Assembly (NCBI GenBank): GCA_017860295.1
Contig: JAFNAS010000012.1
Coordinates: 62,001-126,000, forward strand
Source: Bacteroidota bacterium
GTDB lineage: Bacteria; Bacteroidota; Bacteroidia; Bacteroidales; Paludibacteraceae
Direction of reading: 5' to 3'
DNA: 64,000 bases
Shown here: positions 34,544-42,806 of the stretch, piece after piece
How positions within the stretch are numbered: position 1 is the stretch's first letter
Layout: every line of letters begins with the position of its first letter
Program-made: the position numbers and the translations under genes
The notes under the pieces: generated by a model
Told to the model about the DNA's origin: nothing
The model's database searches: none
The model's input: the letters and a program-made list of their open reading frames with translations, nothing else

Positions 34544-34787
34544 GATTATTCCGGGTCTTTTTTTTGTTGCTGAAGCAAAGGTAATTTGGAGGGCTATTTT
34601 CTGAAAGGACAGATAAATAGGCGACGAAAAGGTGTCATTAAAACATATATTAATAAATATGTAAAGTCTATCTATTCAGTAAAATAAGTGTCGTAGGTGA
34701 TGCGTATCTGTCCTTTGTGGAAATTAGAATGAACTGAAGTGTTAAAATTTGCATCCTACGGTTTTAGGCTGTTGCATAAATGGAAGT

Positions 34788-34811
34788 GTGTCCCTTTTGG
34801 GGACACTTTTT
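34788..34811 (+). terminator. Terminator-like hairpin GTGTCCC/GGGACAC + T5
   Basis: A 7-bp stem with a 5-base loop followed by TTTTT, about 110 bases before the hsdR promoter element. It may insulate or attenuate the restriction operon. Confidence 0.65.
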
Positions 34812-34919
34812 CCAATGAAATTATACTATATTAATTGTAATAGGTCGCTATTTAATGTCTGTTTGGAAGTCGAATGTGAAAATATTAACAAAAAGGCAGC
34901 TGTTTTCAAAGGGAATTTG

Positions 34920-34927
34920 TAGCTTTG
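34920..34927 (+). promoter_or_regulatory. Bacteroidetes -7 element TAGCTTTG upstream of hsdR
   Basis: A perfect TAnnTTTG match 37 bases before the hsdR ATG, positioned to drive the six-gene restriction operon. Confidence 0.6.
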
Positions 34928-34963
34928 TTGTGCTTTAATAGCTAGTAAATCAATACTGATATT

Positions 34964-37900
34964 ATGCCTTTTAATGAAGATGCCAGAGTGAAAATTCCTG
35001 CTTTGTTGCATTTGGTAAGACTGGGATATACTTATATTCCACGCACTGAGCACAACAAACGGAATGAAAAATGCAATATTTTCCCCGATATTTTTAAAGA
35101 AAGCATTCGGAATCTGAATTCCGAAGCCACTGACGCGGAAATAAATAATCTTTATGGGGAGTTGATGCTGAAGCTGGACTATGATGATTTAGGAAAAGAT
35201 TTCTACGAAAAATTCTCTTCTTGTAGTGGTTTGAAGTTATTTGATTTTGTACATCCTGAAAAGAATTATTATCATGTTACAACCGAACTTACCTGCAAAA
35301 GTGAAGATGAAGAATTTCGTCCTGATATAACTTTGCTTATCAATGGAATGCCTTTGGCATTTATTGAGGTAAAGAAACCTAACAATAAGGAAGGAATTCT
35401 GGCCGAACGTAAGCGTATGAACGAACGTTTTGCTAATCCCCGGTTCAAACGTTTTGCCAATATCACGCAATTGATGATCTTTTCCAATAATATGGAGTAT
35501 GAGGATGGCGTGATCGAACCGGTGCAGGGCGCTTATTATGCCACTTCTGCTTATTCGGATGTACAATTCAATTATTTTCGGGAAGAAGAAAATCTGAATC
35601 TCACCAAACTACTGGCTCCTGAAGATGAGGAGATAGAGAACCGGATTCTGAAAGACAATAACATTGTCAGTATCAAATATTCGGATGAATTCAAGACCAA
35701 TAAGGACTACAATAAACCGACCAATCGTATTATCACTTCCCTGCTCAATAGGGAGCGTCTGGCTTTCATGCTGAAATATGCCATCGCTTATGTGAATGAA
35801 GAGGTGGATGGGCATATAGAGCTACAGAAACACATCATGCGTTATCCTCAGATTTTTGCCACTAAGGCCATTGAAAAAAAATTGGATAACGGGATACGCA
35901 AAGGAATCATCTGGCATACACAGGGTAGTGGAAAGACAGCGTTGGCTTATTATAACGTTCGTTATCTGACGGATTATTTTCAAAAAGCAAATGTAATTCC
36001 GAAATTTTATTTCATTGTCGATCGAATCGATCTGGCAGATCAGGCAGCTACTGAATTCAGTAAAAGAGGATTGATTGTCAAGCGGGTTAATTCGAGAAGT
36101 GAGTTTTTGAACGATATTCAAAAGGTAGCTCCGATACACAACAATCATGGAAAACCTGAGATATCGGTGATAAACATTCAGAAATTTACTGAAGAAACCA
36201 CCGTACGAACAGACATTCATTACGATATAAATGTACAGCGTATCTATTTTCTGGATGAAGCACACCGAAGCTACAACCCAAAAGGCAATTATCTGGCCAA
36301 TCTGGTAAACTCCGATAAAAAAGCAATTTTGATTGCCCTAACAGGAACTCCCTTGCTAAAAGAGGTGGTAAAAGAGTTCGACTCCAAGGCTTTGTTTGGC
36401 GATTATATTCATAAGTATTATTATAACATGTCTATTGCTGACGGGTATACCCGCCGGTTGATTCGCGAAGCCATCGACACGAATTATAAAATTCAAATGC
36501 AGGAAGTCATCAACCAGATACAGGTTTTACATGGTGATGTTTCTTCTGAATATATATTTGCCCATCACAACTTTGTAAATCCTATGCTGGATTATATCCT
36601 GAATGATTTGCAACAATTCAGAGATAGTGAGCGCGACAGTTCGTTGGCCGGTATGGTGGTATGCGATAGTTCCAAACAGGCTAAAGCATTATTTACGCGC
36701 TTTGAGGAACTATATGGAAAGCAGGATGAAACGGTAAGAGTGGCAGCATCTCCACCACTTCAATATGGTAGCAAAAGGGAGAATATGACTGCTGCATTGA
36801 TCTTGCATGATGTCAATGATAAACAATACAGAAGAGATCAGATTGACAACTATAAAGCCGGGAACATTGATATACTTTTCGTGTATAATATGTTGTTGAC
36901 CGGTTTTGATGCCAAACGTCTCAAAAAGCTGTACCTGGCTCGTGTAGTAAACGATCATAATTTATTGCAAACGCTTACCCGCGTAAATCGGCCATACAAA
37001 CAGTACATGTACGGTTATGTAGTCGATTTTGCCGATATTACTTCGGCATTTGAAAAGGCCAATTATAATTACCTGAAAGAATTGCAGGGAGAGTATGGCG
37101 ATGAACTGGAGGGCTATAGTAACCTGTTTAAAAGTGAACAGGAAATTGATGCTGAGATAGACGATCTTAAAGACATATTGTTTCGATACGACACGGACAA
37201 TGCCGAACTATTCAATTCCCAAGTCTCGGAAATCAAGGATCGTCGTACGTTGCTCGATTTAATTAAAGCCCTTCAGAATGCGAAAGAACTGAAAAACCTG
37301 ATCCGTTTTCAGGGATATGATGAATTGCTCGGACATATCGATTTTGGTAAAATGAATCAGTTGTTGCTCGCGGCTCAAGCGCAGTTGGATAAGCTGAATT
37401 TAATTGATGCGCTGAATAACGAAGGCGATATTACCAACTTGTTGAACGAAGCTTTGGAAGATGTTTTGTTTACATTTACAAAGGTCTCTGAAAAAGAATT
37501 GATTATTGCCGATGCCTTGCGTGACCAATTGAAACGTACCCGCGAAGCGATGCTGGATAACTTCGACACCAAAGACCCTGAGTTTGTCTCGTTGAAAGAA
37601 GAGCTGGAACGATTATTTAAAAAGCGGAATCTGGAGGAAATATCACAGGAGGAAATGACCGATAACATTCACCTCTTGCAGGATATTTACGATAGAGTTA
37701 AACGATTGAACCGGGAAAATAATCTACTGAAAGCGAAATACGAACATGACGAAAAGTACGTCAGGGTACATAAGCGATTGATGGAAACAAAACGGTTGTC
37801 GGAAACGGAGCGTAAATTGCATGAAGCTCTGCTTGAAGTGAAACACGAAACAGACGAACGATTATTGCGAGATAAAAATATATTGATAAATAGAGAATAT

Positions 37901-38041
37901 TTCAAAAATGAGATAATGACTTATGTCATTCATCAATTTATAGATAAGAGCCGGATAAAGCTTGATGTAAAAACCACAGATCAAATCAATCAATTGATCG
38001 TAAACGAGTATTATAACGATTACAGAGGAATAAGAATATGA
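34964..38041 (+). CDS. hsdR: Type I restriction enzyme, R (motor-nuclease) subunit
   Basis: HsdR translocates DNA with ATP and cleaves it when HsdMS meets an unmethylated site. The 1025-residue protein has an N-terminal PD-(D/E)xK nuclease region (EEFRPDITLLINGMPLAFIEVKKPN, about residues 115-140), then SF2 helicase motifs: Walker A WHTQGSGKTALAYYN near 320, DEAH in FLDEAHRSYNPKGNY near 430, TGTPL near 462, a second RecA domain with LLTGFDAKRLKKLYLAR and LTRVNRPYKQYMYGYVVDFAD, and a coiled C-terminal arm (residues 850-970) for HsdM binding. Its TGA overlaps the hsdM ATG. Size and motif order fit the family, and no disruption is visible. Confidence 0.95.
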   Translation: MPFNEDARVKIPALLHLVRLGYTYIPRTEHNKRNEKCNIFPDIFKESIRNLNSEATDAEINNLYGELMLKLDYDDLGKDFYEKFSSCSGLKLFDFVHPEKNYYHVTTELTCKSEDEEFRPDITLLINGMPLAFIEVKKPNNKEGILAERKRMNERFANPRFKRFANITQLMIFSNNMEYEDGVIEPVQGAYYATSAYSDVQFNYFREEENLNLTKLLAPEDEEIENRILKDNNIVSIKYSDEFKTNKDYNKPTNRIITSLLNRERLAFMLKYAIAYVNEEVDGHIELQKHIMRYPQIFATKAIEKKLDNGIRKGIIWHTQGSGKTALAYYNVRYLTDYFQKANVIPKFYFIVDRIDLADQAATEFSKRGLIVKRVNSRSEFLNDIQKVAPIHNNHGKPEISVINIQKFTEETTVRTDIHYDINVQRIYFLDEAHRSYNPKGNYLANLVNSDKKAILIALTGTPLLKEVVKEFDSKALFGDYIHKYYYNMSIADGYTRRLIREAIDTNYKIQMQEVINQIQVLHGDVSSEYIFAHHNFVNPMLDYILNDLQQFRDSERDSSLAGMVVCDSSKQAKALFTRFEELYGKQDETVRVAASPPLQYGSKRENMTAALILHDVNDKQYRRDQIDNYKAGNIDILFVYNMLLTGFDAKRLKKLYLARVVNDHNLLQTLTRVNRPYKQYMYGYVVDFADITSAFEKANYNYLKELQGEYGDELEGYSNLFKSEQEIDAEIDDLKDILFRYDTDNAELFNSQVSEIKDRRTLLDLIKALQNAKELKNLIRFQGYDELLGHIDFGKMNQLLLAAQAQLDKLNLIDALNNEGDITNLLNEALEDVLFTFTKVSEKELIIADALRDQLKRTREAMLDNFDTKDPEFVSLKEELERLFKKRNLEEISQEEMTDNIHLLQDIYDRVKRLNRENNLLKAKYEHDEKYVRVHKRLMETKRLSETERKLHEALLEVKHETDERLLRDKNILINREYFKNEIMTYVIHQFIDKSRIKLDVKTTDQINQLIVNEYYNDYRGIRI

Positions 38042-39657
38042 CAGACATTTTGTTTATAACCAAAACCAAAGAGCTCATCGACAATCTGAAAAGCGTATGT
38101 GCCAATTATGGATTGGGAAATGACGGTAATGAATTCAAAATCATTACACAGGTTTTTCTGTATAAATATATCAACGATAAATTCAGATACGAAGCTAAAA
38201 AGCACGAGAAGAAGCTCAAAAATGCCGGTAACTTTCAGGAAGCATTAGAAAATCTTACCGATGAGGAGTATGGTTTTCTGGTCTTCCGCATCGGCAACAG
38301 CTCTCCAAAGCTGAAGCCGGAACAGACCATTGACTACCTGTTTGGCAAACTGAATGCCAATAATTTTGCGACAGTCTATTTCGATACAACCCTCAGAGCT
38401 ATTAGCGAAGAAAACAGTGCATTGTATTCCATTAAATCAACTTCTGGGGCCAAAGATACGATGTTTGACCAACTGAGCCAGTTTATTTCCGACCCATCGC
38501 AACGGGATGCATTTTGCCGGGCTTTGGTGGCTAAACTGGTAGAATTCAGTTTCGAGAACATGTTCAGGGAAAAGTATGACTTTTTTGCTACCATCTTTGA
38601 ATACCTGATAAAAGATTACAATAGCGACAGTGGCGGAAAATATGCAGAATATTACACTCCTCATGCTGTAGCGCGTATTATGGCCGCTATCTTAGTAAAT
38701 AGCGAAGAGGAACTACATGACGTAAAATGTTACGACCCTAGTGCGGGTTCTGGCACGCTATTGATGAACCTCGCTCATGCTATCGGGGAGATGAACTGTA
38801 CCATTTTTTCGGAAGATATTTCGCAAAAGTCGTCGAATATGCTTCGTCTCAATCTGATACTGAATAACCTTTCCCGCTCTATCCCCAATGTAATTAAAGG
38901 TAATACCATCCTGCAATCGTACTATCGAAACGAAAAATTTCAATACATTGTTTCCAATCCTCCGTTCAAGTTGGATTTTTCCGATTACCGGGATGATCTG
39001 GAAAAAGATAAAGAACGCTTTTTTGCCGGAATACCCAAAATACCGAATAAGGATAAAGATAAAATGTCTATTTACCTCCTCTTTATCCAGCACATTATGT
39101 TTTGCCTAGACGAGAAGAAAGGGAAGGCTGCCATTGTTGTGCCAACGGGTTTTATTACGGCACAAAGCGGCATTGAAAAGAAGATACGCGAAGCAATGAT
39201 TAAGCGCCATATCCTACGGGGAGTGGTGAGTATGCCCAGCAATATTTTTGCCAGTACGGGAACCAATGTGAGTGTTTTGTTTCTGGATGCTAAAGCCGAT
39301 ACGGCACATATTCTACTGGTAGATGCTTCCAAACTGGGAACAACCGTAAAGGACGGTAAAAACCATCGCACCATATTGTCGCCTGACGAAGAGGGTAAGA
39401 TTATTTCAGCAATGAACGACAAAGTGGCCGAAGAAGATTTCTCGGTAGTGGTAACCGCCAACCAAATTAAAGAAAAGAATTACAGCTTTAGCGCAGGGCA
39501 ATATTTCGAGATAAAGATTGAATATGTGGATATTACCGCCGAAGCATTTACAGACAAAATGAATGCGTTTAAAAGCAATTTAAACAGCCTGTTTGCTGAA
39601 TCGAGAGCGTTGGAAGCGGAGATTCAGACACAATTGGGAGGATTGATGTATGAATAA
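38038..39657 (+). CDS. hsdM: Type I restriction-modification, N6-adenine methyltransferase subunit
   Basis: HsdM methylates adenine in the site chosen by HsdS and protects the host. The 539-residue protein has an N-terminal helical domain (residues 1-160), then the SAM motif I CYDPSAGSGTLLMNLAHAIGEMN near 235 and the catalytic motif IV VSNPPFKLDFSD near 306 (NPPF, as in gamma-class N6 methylases). It overlaps hsdR by ATGA and hsdS by eight bases, so all three subunits are translationally coupled. No disabling change is visible. Confidence 0.95.
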   Translation: MTDILFITKTKELIDNLKSVCANYGLGNDGNEFKIITQVFLYKYINDKFRYEAKKHEKKLKNAGNFQEALENLTDEEYGFLVFRIGNSSPKLKPEQTIDYLFGKLNANNFATVYFDTTLRAISEENSALYSIKSTSGAKDTMFDQLSQFISDPSQRDAFCRALVAKLVEFSFENMFREKYDFFATIFEYLIKDYNSDSGGKYAEYYTPHAVARIMAAILVNSEEELHDVKCYDPSAGSGTLLMNLAHAIGEMNCTIFSEDISQKSSNMLRLNLILNNLSRSIPNVIKGNTILQSYYRNEKFQYIVSNPPFKLDFSDYRDDLEKDKERFFAGIPKIPNKDKDKMSIYLLFIQHIMFCLDEKKGKAAIVVPTGFITAQSGIEKKIREAMIKRHILRGVVSMPSNIFASTGTNVSVLFLDAKADTAHILLVDASKLGTTVKDGKNHRTILSPDEEGKIISAMNDKVAEEDFSVVVTANQIKEKNYSFSAGQYFEIKIEYVDITAEAFTDKMNAFKSNLNSLFAESRALEAEIQTQLGGLMYE

Positions 39658-41494
39658 GATTTCAGATGTTACATTAGGTGATCTTATTGAATTCCAAAGA
39701 GGCTTTGATTTGCCAAAATCAAGTTTTGTAGATGGGGATATACCTGTAATTTCATCAAATGGCATATTAGGGTTTCATAATGAATATAAAGTTGAAGGGC
39801 CTGGCATAACAATTGGTAGAAGTGGAACCGTTGGCCTTCCTCATTACATTGAAAGCAACTTTTATCCCCATAACACATCTCTTTTTGTAAAAAACTTTAA
39901 AGGAAATAATCCCAGATACATCTACTATCTTCTAAAAACGCTCAAGCTAAATAAGAAAGGAAGTGGCTCAGGAGTTCCTACAATGAATAGGAACCATTTA
40001 CATCCCTTAAAGGTAAAAGCATTTTTAGATTCTACTTATCAAGGAAAAATAGCAAATATTCTCACTACTCTTGACTCCAAAATTTCCTTGAACAACCGCA
40101 TCAATGCCGAATTAGAAGCAATGGCAAAGACGGTGTATGATTATTGGTTTGTGCAGTTTGATTTTCCCAATACCGAAGGCAAACCCTACAAAAGTAGCGG
40201 TGGTAAAATGGTTTGGAGCGAAGAGCTTAAGAGAGAAGTGCCGGAGGGGTGGGAAGTCTTTAATATTGGAAAACTCTTACAAACTTCGCTAGGTGGAACA
40301 CCTTCAACTAGTATAAAAGATTTCTGGAAAAATGGGACTATTAATTGGTTAAACTCTGGTGAAATTGCAAATTTCCCTATAATTGATTCTGAATTAAAAA
40401 TCACAGTAGATGCAATAGAAAATTCAGCAACAGAACTATTACCGAAAGGAAGTGTTTTGTTATCAATTACGCGTCATTTAAGACCTAGTATACTTGGAAT
40501 CAATGCTTGTGCAAACCAATCTGTTGTAGGCATAAAGGAAGCTGGAGATATAAAATGCTATTATTTATATCCTTACTTACAAAATGAAATACCAAGACTT
40601 ATGTCCATGAGAACTGGGGCACAGCAACCTCATATTAACAAAGAAATTGTTGATGATTCTTTGATAATAATGCCACCTAAAGATTCTAATATTTTAAAAT
40701 TATACAATTCAAAAGTAGGGCATCTGTATGAATCAATTATAAATAATGCCTTTCAAAACCAACAACTCTCGTCGCTACGTGATTGGCTTTTGCCGATGCT
40801 GATGAATGGACAGGTGAAGTTGGATAAGCCAAGCTATGCAGAAGTGAGAGCAGAGGAAGGTTTGATGGCAGCGGAGCCGGGTATTGAATATAAGAACAAC
40901 CAAGCACAATTAGAGAATTATCATAAAATACAATCGGTTTATACCGTCATCTGGGCGAATAGTTTACTTGGTGTGTATCAAGGTGAAATGGCTTTAGCTA
41001 AAGACACCTATTTAGTTGATAAAATAGCCGGATTAAATACAGGCTTTACTTTTGCTCAACATAACTGGGGATCGTATGACCCCACGTTTAAGAAAACGAT
41101 CAATAACAAGCAGTATTTTGTAAGACGGAATTATACCAACAGTAAGGCTATTTATTTTGATCTGAATGACAATGGAACATTGATTGATAAAATCCCTGAT
41201 TATATAAAAGAATCAGTACGAAAAACAATAGAAGAGTTGGATAACAAAATCTTCGGCAAATATCACTGGCATCAGAAAGCCGAAATGAAGGAGCTTTATG
41301 CAACGGTGTTGAAATGTATCGAGGATACTCAAAGCATAGATTTGAATGTAATTCGTCAGGCCATGACAGACTGGAAAACTCCAAAACAAGAATTCTCAGA
41401 TAAAGCAGCAAAATTCACACTGGAGCAAACAAAGGAGGCTCTTGACTTAATTGTCAAGGAGAAATGGCATTTGAAAGTGATTGTAGAGCATTAG
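39650..41494 (+). CDS. hsdS: Type I restriction specificity subunit with a C-terminal extension
   Basis: HsdS has two target-recognition domains that read the two halves of the site. TRD1 spans about residues 1-150 and is followed by the central helix with KTVYDYWFVQFDFP near 162. TRD2 spans about 198-370, and the distal helix LSSLRDWLLPMLMNGQVKL ends near 390. This is a complete HsdS. The protein then continues to residue 614, about 220 residues more than usual. The extension begins ENYHKIQSVYTVIWANSLL and has GFTFAQHNWGSYDPTFKKTI, then a basic/hydrophobic C-terminal helix. That segment slightly recalls the SocA/Panacea fold, but I cannot confirm it. The TRDs are AT-richer in codon use than hsdR, as expected for exchanged recognition domains. 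Confidence 0.9.
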   Translation: MNKISDVTLGDLIEFQRGFDLPKSSFVDGDIPVISSNGILGFHNEYKVEGPGITIGRSGTVGLPHYIESNFYPHNTSLFVKNFKGNNPRYIYYLLKTLKLNKKGSGSGVPTMNRNHLHPLKVKAFLDSTYQGKIANILTTLDSKISLNNRINAELEAMAKTVYDYWFVQFDFPNTEGKPYKSSGGKMVWSEELKREVPEGWEVFNIGKLLQTSLGGTPSTSIKDFWKNGTINWLNSGEIANFPIIDSELKITVDAIENSATELLPKGSVLLSITRHLRPSILGINACANQSVVGIKEAGDIKCYYLYPYLQNEIPRLMSMRTGAQQPHINKEIVDDSLIIMPPKDSNILKLYNSKVGHLYESIINNAFQNQQLSSLRDWLLPMLMNGQVKLDKPSYAEVRAEEGLMAAEPGIEYKNNQAQLENYHKIQSVYTVIWANSLLGVYQGEMALAKDTYLVDKIAGLNTGFTFAQHNWGSYDPTFKKTINNKQYFVRRNYTNSKAIYFDLNDNGTLIDKIPDYIKESVRKTIEELDNKIFGKYHWHQKAEMKELYATVLKCIEDTQSIDLNVIRQAMTDWKTPKQEFSDKAAKFTLEQTKEALDLIVKEKWHLKVIVEH

Positions 41495-41519
41495 AAATAA
41501 GCCTTAAATCAAAAATATC

Positions 41520-42794
41520 ATGATACACCTTGCATCTTCTTTTAAATTTCATCCGGTTGGTTTTGGATTGTTTACTTCAGGTAAAATCGGAAATTTCCGG
41601 TTTGTTTATGATTGTGGATCTAAATCCAAAGCTTGCGTGAATAACTGTATTGAGTCCGAATTTCCAGAATTGGAACGAATAAGTTTAGACTTACTTTCAA
41701 TTTCACATTTTCATTTCGATCATATTAGTGGGCTAAAAAAACTTTTAGGATCAGTCGAAAAAATAGATACAATTATACTCCCTTATTATACCCCAAGGGA
41801 AAGGTTGATATATATTCTTGTATTAACTAATAATTCAGGAGATTTCATCCCTGATGGATGGGAATTTGATTTTCTAAAAGACCCTGTTGGTTATTTGATA
41901 ACCAACTTTAATGAAAGAATAGGGAAAATAATTCTTATTAAAGGGGGCAATGATTATCTTGAAGATAATACTAAGCAGAATAACAATTCCGATAAAGTTA
42001 TTCCAGATCAAGAACTTGAAAATCTTGAAATTGATTTTGATGAATTGGAAGATTCAGATGAGAATCAACAGATAAAGAAAGATGAAGGGATTGAAAGCTC
42101 GAAAGTTTATGTTAAGGAATATGGTTCAGTTAAGCTTCGCACCTCAAATTCAATCCCTATCTGGCAATTTGTTTTTTATTACCCTCCACTAACAGAGAAA
42201 ACAATTCTTTATTTCAACCAGATTTTGGCAAAAGCCAAATTAAACTCGATTAATGCAAAGTCTGATTTAGAAAGAATTGTAAATGATGTTATTTTTGATA
42301 GAATTGCTAAAAAGACGAAAATGCATGGCAAAGACATTAATAACACATCATTAACATTATATCACTCTCCATTATGGAAGCATGAATTATTCGCTTGGCC
42401 TTTGCTTGTATGTCTGTTTAATAATTCCCCTTTTCACATACATCGTTTCATCCCAATTAATTATAGTTCAGCTAAGGGATTTTTCTATTCTGGTGATATT
42501 GATCTTAACAAATATCACGTAGTTTTAGGCAAATATTATAACCGTTTATTAGATCAGATTTGTGTGTTTCAAGTTCCACATCACGGATCAATTGAAAACT
42601 GGAAACCTTCTATCTCAAATAGAAATCAAGGAGCTTTTCATATCGTTTCTTCGAAATTATCAAATAATAGGCGCCTTCATCCAAATCCGAAAATTTTACA
42701 TAGTATTGCTGCTAACAATGGCCTGTTCTTTTGGTGTAATGAAAGTAATATGATAGAAATAGAATTTGTACTCGCAAATTCTATTGACAAATAA
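41520..42794 (+). CDS. Metallo-beta-lactamase-fold hydrolase of unknown function within the restriction operon
   Basis: The 424-residue protein has the MBL zinc motif SHFHFDHISGL (HxHxDH, residues 63-68) after an N-terminal strand FRFVYDCGSK. It later shows FFYSGDIDL with the bridging Asp and QVPHHGSIENW, whose HHGS is typical of the ComEC/DNA-internalisation-related MBL subgroup. Between the two comes an acidic insertion of about 40 residues (IDFDELEDSDENQQ) that separates the fold. It lies 25 bases after hsdS and 12 bases before mcrB in the same direction, so it is very likely part of the operon. A nuclease or nucleotide hydrolase role is plausible for the subgroup but unproven. Confidence 0.82.
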   Translation: MIHLASSFKFHPVGFGLFTSGKIGNFRFVYDCGSKSKACVNNCIESEFPELERISLDLLSISHFHFDHISGLKKLLGSVEKIDTIILPYYTPRERLIYILVLTNNSGDFIPDGWEFDFLKDPVGYLITNFNERIGKIILIKGGNDYLEDNTKQNNNSDKVIPDQELENLEIDFDELEDSDENQQIKKDEGIESSKVYVKEYGSVKLRTSNSIPIWQFVFYYPPLTEKTILYFNQILAKAKLNSINAKSDLERIVNDVIFDRIAKKTKMHGKDINNTSLTLYHSPLWKHELFAWPLLVCLFNNSPFHIHRFIPINYSSAKGFFYSGDIDLNKYHVVLGKYYNRLLDQICVFQVPHHGSIENWKPSISNRNQGAFHIVSSKLSNNRRLHPNPKILHSIAANNGLFFWCNESNMIEIEFVLANSIDK

Positions 42795-42806
42795 TTAGCT
42801 AAAAAC

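Larger units (their letters stand above)
33840..34919. other. Structured non-coding region upstream of the restriction operon
   Basis: About 1.1 kb without a credible gene. It contains several terminator-like hairpins (34163-34185, 34404-34436, 34788-34811), a hairpin with a UUCG loop (34528-34543), an 11-bp tandem repeat (34271-34308) and repeated A/T-GGACA words (near 34151, 34302, 34314, 34423, 34454, 34494, 34515, 34606, 34709 inverted, 34790 inverted). Both strands are AT-rich outside the first 200 bases. The elements could be small RNAs, attenuators or debris of an insertion boundary. Confidence 0.6.
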
